Source: Macropodus opercularis (taxonomy: Eukaryota > Chordata > Actinopteri > Anabantiformes > Osphronemidae). From it: a DNA stretch of 64,000 bases. The stretch's first letter is position 1. Each line of letters opens with the position of its first letter. The notes under the pieces were generated by a model. That model did no database searches and had not been told where the DNA came from. It worked only from the letters and a program-made list of their open reading frames with translations. Position numbers and translations under genes: made by a program. Where the stretch lies: positions 6,970,001-7,034,000 of the forward strand of contig CM061107.1 of the NCBI GenBank assembly GCA_030770545.1. The letters are read 5' to 3'. This document shows, piece by piece, positions 23,777 to 35,400 of this stretch.

Positions 23777-26700
23777 GAAAATCACATGAGCTCAGCAGCT
23801 CACCCTGTTGTGGATGCAGGGGCATCCTGCACAACTACTGCTGCTCTTTGAGGGGAAACTCTACAATCCCCTCTAAACACTGCAGACCAGCTTTAGCAGT
23901 CAGTGTTCGTACTGCACCCACCTCCATTAGATACTGTTTCGAATCAACTGTGTGCTCCGAGCCCGAGGCTTGTGCCGTGCCCCAGTGGAAATGGAGCTGA
24001 AGGACTGAGTAGACGTTGCCCAAGCCTCCTCCTGACACTTCCACCACGTTATCTTCCAGTCCACACATCACTGGGGTGAGAGATACTGTACATCTTTAAA
24101 CTGCACGTGTTTGCATTTCCCTTGGTTTGAATGCAGATCCAGACCATTATCCACCTGTAGTCACTTAGTGGCTGGTTAATCTAAAACCTCTCACCTGTGT
24201 GGCCTGTGTTGGTGATGGACTGAATGGCATTTCTGTTGTTAAAGTTCGTAAAGGTGAAAGAATCCAGGCGTGCATCCGTCTTAACTGCATGTGTATTGAT
24301 ATTGACGGGTGACTGGCGTGTGCCACCACACGAGGAGTCGGGCAGAAGGTTCCAGTGGGACACGTCGTACGCTGAACAAAGAGATGGCAAACTTTTCAGC
24401 AGCCTCATCATGTAGTTCAGTCAGGTGTAAGCGTTTGCAGATACATACCACAATGGCCATAACACCATCCATGACCTAAACAATAGGAAGATATGAAACT
24501 GAACACACGCGTATGAATTTAGGGATGTTACAGGTTCTAAGGTCGGTGTGACTGTCCTACCACTGGGAGGAAGTGGGGTTGCAGGCGAGGCGAACACTTG
24601 GCGGTTATTTAGAGCTTGTGTAGGCCGGTAAACATTAGTGAGACCTGTCTTCACGGGAAACTGTTGGATCTATAGTAAAAAGAAACTAATGTTTAGCACA
24701 ACAACAGACAAAAATACACGTTTAAGTAGTTAACAAGTAGAAACAACCTGATGATAAAATGAACAGTTTGTGTTTACGCTCTTTGGTCGCTTGGTGCAAC
24801 TCGAATCTCTGAACTCATATCTGTCCTCTCACCAGTCGTCACTTAGAGCGTATCGCTTTACTTTCTCACACAGAAACACAAAAGGAGAAACCGAGGTGTG
24901 ATATCGTTATACGAGAGATCAGCAATTTAAACCAAATGGCCTAAAATATCAACTTTCTATTTTGTAGCATCTCCACAAAAAAAAAACAACAACAACAAAA
25001 AAACAATTGTTTCATTCAGAAGTGTCAGGGATACAGCAACGTCTTTAAATAAGCAAACCAGATTCGCCATTTATTTATTTAAACAGAACCAGCCTTGACC
25101 CGTAGCGCCACACTTCTGGAGCATGTGATTGTTGTTACTAAACCCAGATACAATCTCGTTGCCAGATTGCGATGCTTGATGTGCATGCACCTGTTTGGTC
25201 ATAGGAGCCAGCAGAGACACGTGCATCTCCCCCATCAAGCGCAGACGTCTGCAGATAACGCTGACAACACCTGTTCCTCTACGTAGCGTTCTGCTGTGAG
25301 AAATGACGCATCTGTTCCCCAGTCACGTGCGGCTTCTAGCATTTCTTAATTATGAGTCAAACAATAAAAACGGGTGCGATTATCAAATGAGACAATCGAA
25401 CCAGGCTCCAGCATGTGGCAGTGAATCACTTGCCTGAATCAGCCATCGATTGTGTAACTAAAGCCAATTCCACTGGCAGCCGGTAACTGTAGGTTTTACT
25501 GGTTCGCCAATTAAGCAACAAATACAAGTTTTCTTTACATCCGCTCTTAATTCAACAATCATTATCCTGCTGAAGATGGGCTTCCACGCCTCCCTACTCA
25601 CCAGATTTCTGTTGATGTTGATGGGATCGTGAAAGACCGTCCACACAACCACCTCTGTGCAGTTGGGGGTGGTCAGGGAGCCCATGTAGCGGTAGAATTT
25701 GCTGAGGTCTACCGTTCCAATCAGGTCGTTGATGGAGATGCTATTATTTACAGGAGTCGCAATATCTGTGGAAAAGTTGCAAAAAGCCAATTTTTAGTCA
25801 AGTCCCACGTCAACAGATGGTCAAACTGATCAATACAACCCCAGGAGCAGGATGTCATTCAAGCATGGTTTTATTAAAAATGATCTGAACTATTATCTCG
25901 TTATTCTAATGAGGCGCTAATCAGGTAAACGCTTGAGTGAACGTGAAGGGTTTTTTTTGGAAAGAGGGTTTTGTAATACACACTTAAAGATTAGATGAAG
26001 AGGAGCAACTACATCACACCCTGTACCAGAACAAAAAGCACCTGTGACGCCCGTCAGGTAAGATGTGAGCACAGTCCACGGCGCTGATGTCGCTCCATCA
26101 TCTGTCGCCTGTAGGGAGACGAGTACAGTTGTAGCTGTGGGGGTTTAAAGTGATCGAAGTGCTTTGTTCATACTGGCCTTGAACACGGGCTAAAACAGAC
26201 ATTTAAAGGATCTTTTAGTTCAACTCAAGTTAGCGTGTGTGGACATTTATTTGTACATTTATGAAAAACCCGAGGACAGCGATTCCCTGTGGATCTGCCA
26301 GAGCCTGTGTCATTGTAAGACCCGTCTTCAGACTGACAACGTGCATCTGCAACAGAGCAGAAAGGCTGATGAAAGCGCAGCACAGGCCGTGTTCAGAGAA
26401 AAGCCAGCGCAACAGTACCTCCATCGAGTATCTCTGTCCATCAATCGTGTGCTCTGAACCTGGATGATACTGTGTATCACCCCAGTGAAAATGAAACTGA
26501 ATGGGAGTGTATGTTCCATTAAATCCACCTCCGCCAATGTTAACACCGTTTTGCTCCAATGCGTATGTTACTAAGCACAGGAGAGAGAAGTTTAGAGAGT
26601 TGGCTTAAAGGATGGTATTTACAGTTTAATATGTCACAAATGCATCTAATGTACAACTCAGAGGCAAAGACAGGGACCTTGGAGGATTCATCTATGTACC

Positions 26701-27166
26701 TGTGTGTCCATTATTTGTGACGGAGGCGACGCGTTGAGACAAGAAGTTGACAAACGTAAAGTTGAGCAGGTTTGGGTCCGTCTGAACTTCACTGGTGACG
26801 ATGTCAACGGGAGACTGTTTGGTTCCTCCACAGAAAGAACCGGGAAGGTCCGCCCAGGTGCTGGGTGTGTGAGCTAGGAAGACGCCAAAGACGCGTGAGG
26901 ACTCACCGCTGCTTAGAACCAAATCATTCAGTAGGTCAGAAAGCTGCGCCAACTTACCACAGCCTGTATAGCACCACTCACTTCCAGCAGCTGAAACAGA
27001 AGTGGTTTGATATTCATACGCTGAAAGAATACTTCAAATCATACGCTACAATATAACCAACAAGAGATTCAACCTTTGTATTTACTGGTGGACAACCGTC
27101 AAAGTTTTACTCACCATATTTTACCAAAACCTCCAGACACAGACACAGCAGCACAGAGTGATGCAT
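22221..27166 (-). CDS. Apparent two-domain carbonic anhydrase, CA4/CA15-like
   Basis: Domain 1 exons (minus strand): 27166-27115, 26990-26958, 26873-26700, 26570-26419, 26346-26257, 26108-26042, 25765-25602, 24669-24561. Domain 2 exons: 24475-24449, 24371-24195, 24070-23922, 23195-23106, 22960-22879, 22786-22623, 22376-22221. The phase left at 24561 fits the acceptor at 24475, giving 561 residues. Only the first domain has a signal peptide (MHHSVLLCLCLEVLV); only the second ends in a hydrophobic tail (AMFLLLTCLRLFM). Each has WCY...C, QSPV(D/N)I, NGHTG or TGHTG with His64, FHFHWG, a third zinc ligand in MEMH(V/I)V, and LTTP. The two domains share 30-codon fifth exons (32 in copies A-C), so they are each other's closest relatives here. 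Alternatives: two genes, or domain 1 ending at the TGA at 24421. The domains are certain; the 87-base joining intron is an inference. Confidence 0.68.
22843..22864. repeat. GT microsatellite
   Basis: Eleven GT units in the domain 2 intron between exons 6 and 7 of the two-domain carbonic anhydrase gene. Confidence 0.9.
23224..23888. repeat. Duplicated 0.65-kb segment, copy 2 (intronic)
   Basis: Nearly identical to 21231-21880. It fills most of the intron between the fourth and fifth exons of the second carbonic anhydrase domain and ends about 33 bases before the 23921 donor. Its CA run (23735-23775) is longer than in copy 1. Confidence 0.9.
23735..23775. repeat. CA microsatellite
   Basis: About 20 uninterrupted AC units inside copy 2 of the duplicated segment; copy 1 has only about eight. 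Confidence 0.9.
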
Positions 27167-29512
27167 CTGCAGAAGGAAAAAACAGACGAAATGTCACCGG
27201 TCACATCTGGACAAAAGAACATTTTGATCTTTTTCAAGGTACAGCGTCTGAGCCCATTAAGTAGCAAGACAACAAAAGGTAATTCTGTTGTATGATGCAG
27301 TTCAAAGCATCAGTAACTTACACTTTAGACTTTAGGTAAAAATCAAATAAGGATTTGTCTGTGAGAGGTAAAGACCGCGTCCGTCTGCATGTCCATCACA
27401 CACGACAAGGTTACGCAGCACATTTAAAGAGGGACACTTAGGGCAGGAGGGACGATGGGAGGGGAGACCGCTGTATATACAACAGTGAACCCGATGGGGG
27501 AGACACGACAGCAGGTCACATCTACTAGTTTAACGTAAAGCAAACGGCTTTAGGGGATTTAGTACATTTGCTTACATGTAACTTCAACTGCCCTGATTTA
27601 GCAGCAACTTAAATCAACTCAGAGTTTAGTTTATTTGTGTACAGTGGAAGTCGTCTTCTAAGGAACTGTCACATTTAAGGTTTAAGACCTTACAAACACA
27701 AAATGCCAAGAGAAAACCCAACTAATCCGATGGCGGAGGACACAGCTACGAGGACTCAAACGCTAATGTTTCTGTAACGCAAGGGCAGTTTAATGTGAAT
27801 CCATCCAAATGCATAACAGCTGCCTGATTTCAAAACAAACCTCTGCTAAAACATCCTCAGGCTTCTGTCAATGACGAGAGGTTTACTGTAAACCACAGTA
27901 GCATGTTGTACGTACGATGCACAGGTAAGACGAGAGAGACATTTAAAAACAGAGGCAAGACGTCTCCTCAGGAGCACGAATAACGCTGATCTCAATCTAA
28001 GATTTAAGTTGCCTTGAATTTCAAACGTCGCTTCCGCTTGGCGAAGAGCCAAATGTCATGGTTTCTGTGACGAGGAGGTTTATTATACCGACTCGTGTTT
28101 ACATATCTCAGATGGTTTCCTGTCCTTCACATCAGCCACCTCTGTGTTGATTCTCTTCACACACAGACGGAGCAGGCGCCTTGATATCATAACTAGGCGC
28201 ACACAGGGAAGTGAAGATAAAAAATAAATAAAATAACCATCACATTCAGGGAAGTTACAGAAGCAGAGAAATACAGTAGAGGGCAACTCCAGCAGAAGAT
28301 CCAAGAAATACATCTGTGAGCGAAGCAGCTACTGTCTTTGAACTGTATGGTTCCTTACACAAAGGTTATTGTGAGTAAAGAATAGCAGACGTGACTATAG
28401 GACCTGGTGATGTCATAATAGGTCAGTGTTCAAACACTATGTCCGACAACAAAGGCGTCTGATACGGAGCATGAAGAGCACTGTGACGTTTCTCTGAAGT
28501 CCTCTTAGCTTGAACTGCTGTGGGCTGTTTTAATGTCAGAGGTCAACGCTGGGCTACTGTTGACGCAACACCAACATGTTTCTTTCCTTTCGCAGCCACT
28601 GACATATGAGTAAGAAGTCAGTTTTCCAGTGACACAGAACCTCACCTGGAAACCAGCAAGGACCGTCAGGATCCAGTTGGAGAACCGAGGTCTTCGCTGA
28701 GTTCACGTCACCTGAGCAGCAGCTGGACCTCATTTATTAATCAGTGTGTGACTGGATGAACAACCGACTCAGTTATTTGCTTTAAACCTCTGAGGATTGT
28801 GCAGGAAATAAAAAGGCCACGGCTGAGTCAGAACATGTTCTCTGGTCTTTCTCTTCTGCTCCTTCATTCTTTAGTCCTTGTTTCCTTATTGTTAAAGAAA
28901 AGAACCATCACGCTTTACAGCAGACAAAGAGAAGCTAACAAAACAAATTGCATTATGGGAACTGTAGGATCGTGACTGCTGAACATAGATTTGACTGTTG
29001 TTGTATTTTTTACTTTTTGTTTCTCAAATTAGCCTCCAGCATCTTTACCTGCCCTCATGCATCAGCTGCATCAAAATGTTGTACAGATAAATAAACATTT
29101 ATTCTAATCAATTTGTATTATAACATGTTACAATCTCAGAGATAACAAACTTCATTGTCACCTTTCCAGTGCATTAATACAGGCCAGAAACATTTTTGAG
29201 AACATAAAGCAGGCATTAAATAAAGGACAATAAATTAAGTGGCCATTTTATTTTTTCTGTATGAAACTAATGTTAAAAAACTAAACATGAGTGAACATAT
29301 AAAAATGTGTTGACAGGTTCTGATGGGGATCCTCAGGGACAGTCAGTCCTGAGCGCAGTACCTCCAGTAGCCACAGGAGGGCGGCAAAGCGTTTCAGGGC
29401 AGCTCAGAGCAGAGAGACAAGAGTCCTGGGAAACAGAGGCCGAGGCTTAAACAGGAGAACAGGCGCTTACATGCTGCTGCATCGTGACATGCATCATCCT
29501 GTGAGAGGGCTC
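27167..29512. other. Region upstream of the two-domain carbonic anhydrase gene and downstream of hrc
   Basis: The first coding exon of the carbonic anhydrase gene starts right after an acceptor (TTCTGCAG), so a leader exon should lie here. A minus-strand GTATATACAG at about 27470-27479 is a possible TATA box. From 27600 to 29400 no exon could be supported. AATAAA on the minus strand (29103-29098) is a possible hrc polyadenylation signal. Confidence 0.45.
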
Positions 29513-31022
29513 TTACTGAAAGATGGACCCGGTTAGCTCATCAACAAGTCCGCCTAAAAATAAGCACAAAAATAACGCATGAAAAAACAAACGAGGGCAC
29601 GTGCACAGTGTGAGGGACCTGGGAAGCCACAGCATAGTCACCTGGTGCGCAGACTGTCTCGCACAGAATAGGGCACAGGAAGCAGGACGAGCATCCCTGC
29701 GAAATGACAGACACGTGAGCTGGCTCTGCTCGTACTGACACCTTTTCATGCACCGTACGTGATATTTCGGACCATGATTACTTGGCAGTGCTGGCAGTGA
29801 TCAGACCCGTCTCCCTCTTCACAGGGACACTTGACGCAGGCTTGAGAGCAGTGCTACAGAGGAGGGGGACACACCAGGCAGATTTAAAACCACTCCCTCT
29901 CTTCGTTTGTTGTTATTGTGACAGACTTGTTACCTCACAGATGGAGCAAACGCTGCACACAGAGCCGGGCCGGAACCGCAGCTTGAGGGCGGCGTCCTCC
30001 TCACTTGTGTCATCCAGCTCATCTGCGTTACGGCAAAAAAATAAGAGAAACACAGAATCAAAGTGTTACCACTGCATCACAAACAGTCATCAACAGTCGG
30101 GAATCTTGCTTCTATCTGACGTTGTGCTTTGTTGTCTGAATATGACGTGACGTGTCTGACGTCCTACTGCTCACACAAGCCCGTCTATTTCAGGGCTGAT
30201 ACAGTCTGACTTAACATTCACCAACGGGTTCATGGAAATCGTGTTTAGGTTTGGAGAAACTCAACTTAATGTAATATAAAAAAAGTGATCACCATCTTCC
30301 TCTGCCTCAGAGTGATCCTCGGCATCCTCTTCCTCAGGGATCAGGTATCCTTCTGTTGCTCCTTCATCATCTTTTTTTCCCTCCTCATGCTCATTTTTTT
30401 CCTCATCATCCTCTTCCTCCTTTAGATCTTCAGCCTCTGCATCCTCATCAGATTCCTCCTCTTCGTCATCACCCTCCTCCTCCTCGTCTTCATCTTCTTC
30501 CTCCTCCTCCTCCTCTTCTTCAGCCTCATCACCCTCCTCCTCTTGAGCATCGTCTTCATTCTCTGATTCGCCTTCCTCCTCCTCCTCTTCTTCAACCTCA
30601 TCACCCTCCCCCTCTTGAGAATCCTCTTCCTCTGCGTTATGTGACTCATCTTCCTCTTCCTCCTTGGCATCAATCTCCTCTTCCCCGTCACTTTCGTCTA
30701 CTCCTTCCTCTTCCTCATCAGTCTCCTCTAACCCCTCCTTGTCTTCCTCCTCCTCCACTTCATCTTCTTCGTCCTCAGTGTCTATATTTTCCTCTTCTGC
30801 CTCATGTTCATCTGTTTCATCCCCATCATCTGATTGTTGGTCACCATCACCATCATTTCCAGCAGCTTCACTTTCTTCTGCTTCGACTTCGTCATCATAT
30901 TTTGCATCAAGGTCTTCTTCAGCAGCCACGTCCTGCGCGCTCAGTACCCCACTTAATGGAACCTGGGGTGGGCACAGGAGCATGAACAGGAGCCCCACTG
31001 CCCAGCCTTTCACAGGCGCCAT
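29513..31022 (-). CDS. hrc: HRC-like acidic, cysteine-tailed luminal Ca-binding protein
   Basis: Probably the fish counterpart of the histidine-rich Ca-binding protein of the sarcoplasmic reticulum lumen. Minus-strand exons: 31022-30293, 30022-29934, 29853-29782, 29696-29642, 29553-29513; 328 residues. A signal peptide (MAPVKGWAVGLLFMLLCPPQ) is followed by about 215 residues of Glu/Asp-rich low-complexity sequence, then a Cys-rich tail: RPGSVCSVCSICE, HCSQACVKCPCEEG, HCQHCQGCSSC, FLCPILCETVCAPG. The tail pattern (CxxC pairs, then LCPxxCxxVCxPG) is what I remember of the HRC C-terminus, and the gene sits beside trpm4 as HRC does in human. The acidic region has only about four His, so the name describes it poorly. 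An in-frame Met at 31139 would destroy the signal peptide and was not used. The family call rests on tail pattern and position. Confidence 0.75.
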
Positions 31023-32449
31023 CTTGAAAGTCACACAACTATTCAAAGAAGCACACTTGAAGAATGTCTCTACTGTTTCTCTCACAAAAAAATCAAAACA
31101 ATCTGCAGAATTGAAACATTTAAAAAACAATGAAGCCACAGAAAACTGTGATATACCAGCCAGCGACTCTGGGATTCAGGTCTGTGCTCCAGGCTAAAGA
31201 AGGAAAGGCGAGGTCTGCGCTCACAAGACTGACAGATCCAGAGAGGACAGGGTGGAAACACAACTGGGTGTAGCTGGTGTTACGGTAAGTCCGTGACTGA
31301 CAGAGGCACATGCTCAGGAAGAATGTTCCCAATGCCCTCAACACTGTGTATTAGAAAGGCAGGCGTGTGTGTGTACACACAGTATATACACAATTTACAT
31401 ACCAGCCTGAAGGTATTTCCACAGGAGGCAAGAGAAGTCGCCTCAGTGGGTTGTTAAATTACGACTTACGACCACATCTCATGCTCTTAACTGCAAATAT
31501 TCACTCGCTTCTCTCCAACAGAGGAGAACATGTCAGAATGACCTATGGAACGGTTAATAATAGAGAGGTACTGCTCTCACAAACACGTGGCTGACATTCC
31601 AAGGACATAAATTCCATGTAAACATTTTTCTTCCGGACTTCTACCGAAGCTTAATGTTCCTCAGCAAGTGACAGACAAATGCAAACATGCATATGTAAAT
31701 ATTAAATATTTGCGCGTGCAACCAGGCAGCGGTGACAGCGCTTCGCTCAGTGGGAGCCTCTGGTGAGATTGACAGGTGGCTCAGCCGGCTATTTACAGTA
31801 AAGTGGCTCAGTGGCTCTGCTTCACTATGTGACCTTCAGTAGAGCTGCGACCACTGAAACTCAGCACCACCGTGCACCTTTTCACACTATGTGCCACACA
31901 GTACGTCCACCTACTGCTCTTCCACGGTCAACTTTTATTGATTATTATAATATGATCCGATGGATTATTCTGTATTGTTACATGGATTTTGACCTGTTCA
32001 CAACATTTCTTATCTCTTCACATCAGGTTTTTATTCTCCATTCATCTTATTGTTTTACTAAAGCAGCAGTTTTCATCATTTGGACAAGTTTTGCTCTGTT
32101 GGAGCATTAGAAGAGACGACTGAACTACTTGGGAACAAGTCAAAAGAAACTTTTATTTCTTTGACAGTACAAGGCTGTTAACTTTGACAGGAATATACAG
32201 ATCACAAAAATATTTAAGCTTTAGTGTAAAAAGTATGTAAAAAAGTGTACAAACAAAAAGAATTGAATTAAATGATTAAACGACTTAAATTCCTTCGATT
32301 TGCACATGTAACAAATCACTGACTCAATACTGTAACAAGGAGCATTTTGCTCACTTTGTTCCAGCTGAAACAGTTGAGGTGGTAGAAAAGTAAGCTAGAA
32401 TAAACAGCTTGTCTTTCCCTGGTCATGAACAGGTGAAGGTGAGGTTGAA
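31023..32449. other. Region between hrc and trpm4
   Basis: No coding exon seen. It holds the hrc promoter side, and near 32100-32449 the trpm4 3' untranslated region. Confidence 0.5.
32152..32157 (-). other. Polyadenylation signal, trpm4
   Basis: AATAAA on the minus strand, about 290 bases past the trpm4 stop codon. Confidence 0.55.
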
Positions 32450-35400
32450 TCAGTGGGCACTTGGAGAAGCGAACGCATCTGTGTAGTAGAACAGACAGAA
32501 GAGGAGGTTGGAAGCAACATACAGGCATATATGTGTAATATATATGTATATTCCCACTTGTTTTCTTTACACGCACCTTTTCTCGTAGGCGGAGGCCGAG
32601 GAGGTTTCAATGTGCTGCTTTGAGCCAAAGTTTCCACGATCCAGCTAAGAGCATGTGAGCAATACTCCATCTGCACATACGAAGCAGTAATGTCCAAAAT
32701 ACAGATAAATACTCCTGAGTGAAGCATATAATCTGACTATGCTACTAAAAGAGCACAGGATTTGTTCCTCTTACCTGCAGTAATTAAGTAATATTAATAC
32801 AACAGTTGTTACCTCGTTTTCCAGGGCTCTCAGCCTGCGGTCAACCTCTCTGCTTTCAGTCACATGCTTGAGCACATCATCTATCCTAGAAAAGACACAT
32901 TCAAATTACAGTGAACGATCCAAACGTGCTGAATCCCACTGCTCCGCTGCTGGTGCTGGGAGATGAACTCACTTGACAGAGACCCGTTTGAGCCTTTCTG
33001 AATCACTGCTTTTCTGGATTTTGTTCTGTGCAGACAGGAAGTCCTCCTTTTGGATGGTTTCCCACGTCATCAGCCTGTTAGCTGCCTTCCCTCTTAACTG
33101 CACCACTGACAGAAAAGTGTTGGCTTTTCAGCTAATGCGTCTTAGGAAACATTTTTACCATTGTGCTGTACAATTATACAACTGACCAAAGTCGTAGATC
33201 TTGATCGAGGGCACCTTGCGGATGATCCTCTTGATGAAGAGATTAAGATGAGACAGGATGATGAACGGTGGTGCCAGAGACGGGCGGGAGTGATACTGAA
33301 CAATCAGTCTGTAGCGCTGGAACTTCCAGTAGATGTCGCTGTTCGCCTGGACTTCATTGAAGGTGTAGCTGGATAACAGAGCAGGGAGTTTTTCAGTGAT
33401 GAACTGAGAACACGCCGCAACAGATACTGACGGACGGATGCTGATGTCATTGTTCTTACCTAAACATGGCGATGAGCAGGTTAATGAGCACAATGTTGGT
33501 CACCAGCAGATAAATGATGAGCAGAATCACCACCAGCCAGTTGCTAAGCTCAGTTCTGCACGGCTCTGCACCGTCCCTAATCAACGTCATGTTGTTTGTG
33601 CACTCCAAGGCCCACTCCTTCCCCACTGTGACCGTCAAACAGATTAGATGAAGTAAATAGCAAAAAACATCCATCAGAATAGAATAATAGAAACATAAAC
33701 GCCGATACCATCCATCTCTTCCACCGGGATCTGTCCAAAGATGTGTAAGTATGGTCTGTAAAAAACCCGGCGGAAGATGCGATCTAGGTTAGGGTCGTAA
33801 GAGTAAATCAAAGCCTGATTGGCTACTCCGTACGCCATAAGCCACACCCCCAGGAAGAAGAGGAAGAAGAAGACGTCCTTCATCTGAACACGAGAAAACA
33901 GTTCCTGTCAGTAACCTGTTGTAACAACGAAGAGGTATCATCCCGTGGTAATGATTCTCACCATCTTGCCGAGAATGATGATCTTGGGTCCCAGCTGCTT
34001 GTGAATGGCGAAGATGTGAATGAGCCGGAGGGTGAACACCATGTAGTCCACACACATCATGTCTCGACCAAATTCGTGCGAGTAGGCAAACATCCTAAGA
34101 CAAAAGAGATGGGGAAGCAAATACTAGTAGTAACAGCGCCGCCCAGTGGTCGGAGCGCTGCGAGAAAACCCCAGAGTGGCATCAATAACAACTACGAAAA
34201 TATTAAAGTCATATATTGTGAAAGGTTTCAACATAATCCAGGTTAAATATATTACATGCCACCCTTGGGTGCAACTGTACCTGCAGATTAGTCCTACAAT
34301 GAAGAGCGTGATGGCAGTGAGGTCACACTTGTTCCACACATCTTGAATGTAGACTCTCATACTCTGGCGCCAGGTCAACGTCCCCATGAAGAAAGTCTTG
34401 GAGAAAACGAAACAGAGTGAAATCAGCACCTTCAGTGGTGATAAGTCTATTGTTTTAAGAATGGGAGCAGTTCTCACCTCCCGGATCTCCTCACACACTA
34501 TGGTGAACACCCAGAAGTACAGTACAAGCTCGGTGGTGGCTGGGCCATGAGGTGGCGGTGGCTCGAAGTCCACCAAAAGCACATAGGCAAAGAGCAGGAG
34601 GAAGAGGAAGTACATAAAGACGTTGCCCATAAATGAGGTGATGGGTGCGAACCAGAACTGGCGCCATCTTGAGACTATGAACGGACGCTTTGGTGGTCTG
34701 TGAGGTGTGCCTGCAAGGAGACACGGGTGAGGAGACGGTCACACTGTTTGAGTCATGATCCTCTAAACAGGCCTCACCTTGGATGTCTGCCATCATCAGA
34801 CTGTCCGTCTCTTGTTCGTCGATTTCGCTGGCACAAAAACAACACAAGCCTCTTAGCGAGCTACAACACACGCAAAGCATTGCCTCCCACTCCCACGCAC
34901 ACAACTGCGTTACTGTGGTTGAAAGGAAATAGTAGAACAGCGGACGGAGGGGTTTTACGTTTTTTTGAGCTCCGAGAACGAATAGACTGTGGTGCCATAG
35001 ACGTTGTAGTTGGGCCGCGGCTGGTCATCGTTAGACGTCACCTCCTCCTCCTCTTCATAGAGGTCGATGTAATTCCTGTGTAATTAGAGTATGCTGAACA
35101 TTTTAGATATGAAACACATAAGAGAAACCACTGTCAAAAAAGCTGTGATTAAACTCTAAAACCAAATGGTGAGAAAGAAAACAGGTGGACTAGACCTGAA
35201 CGAGATAAAATCAGTGTAGCAGAGGGGGGGGCAGAAGAAGGTCACCAGGAGCTTCCACACCTCCGTGTTCCTCTTCATGGAACCCCACCAGATCTGGGAC
35301 AGCAGGGACTGAAGGAGAACAGACCGGCAGTAAATATACTGGTATTAGGAAATAAAATTTATTTTAACTTTTAACGCACCTGCACTCCGTCGTGGCTGAA

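Noticed and set aside
21231..23888. The duplicated 0.65-kb segment as a transposon
   Set aside because: I see no terminal repeats, target-site duplication or coding remnant; within the window there are just two copies, so a local duplication is the simpler reading.
24449..24475. Treating the second carbonic anhydrase domain as a separate gene
   Set aside because: There is no signal exon or promoter space between it and domain 1; a separate gene would lack export. Kept as an alternative in the finding.
30356..30985. Long plus-strand open frame of 209 codons, Pro/His/Leu-rich
   Set aside because: It is the antisense of the Glu/Asp-rich hrc exon; composition follows from the opposite strand, and there is no start context or splice support.
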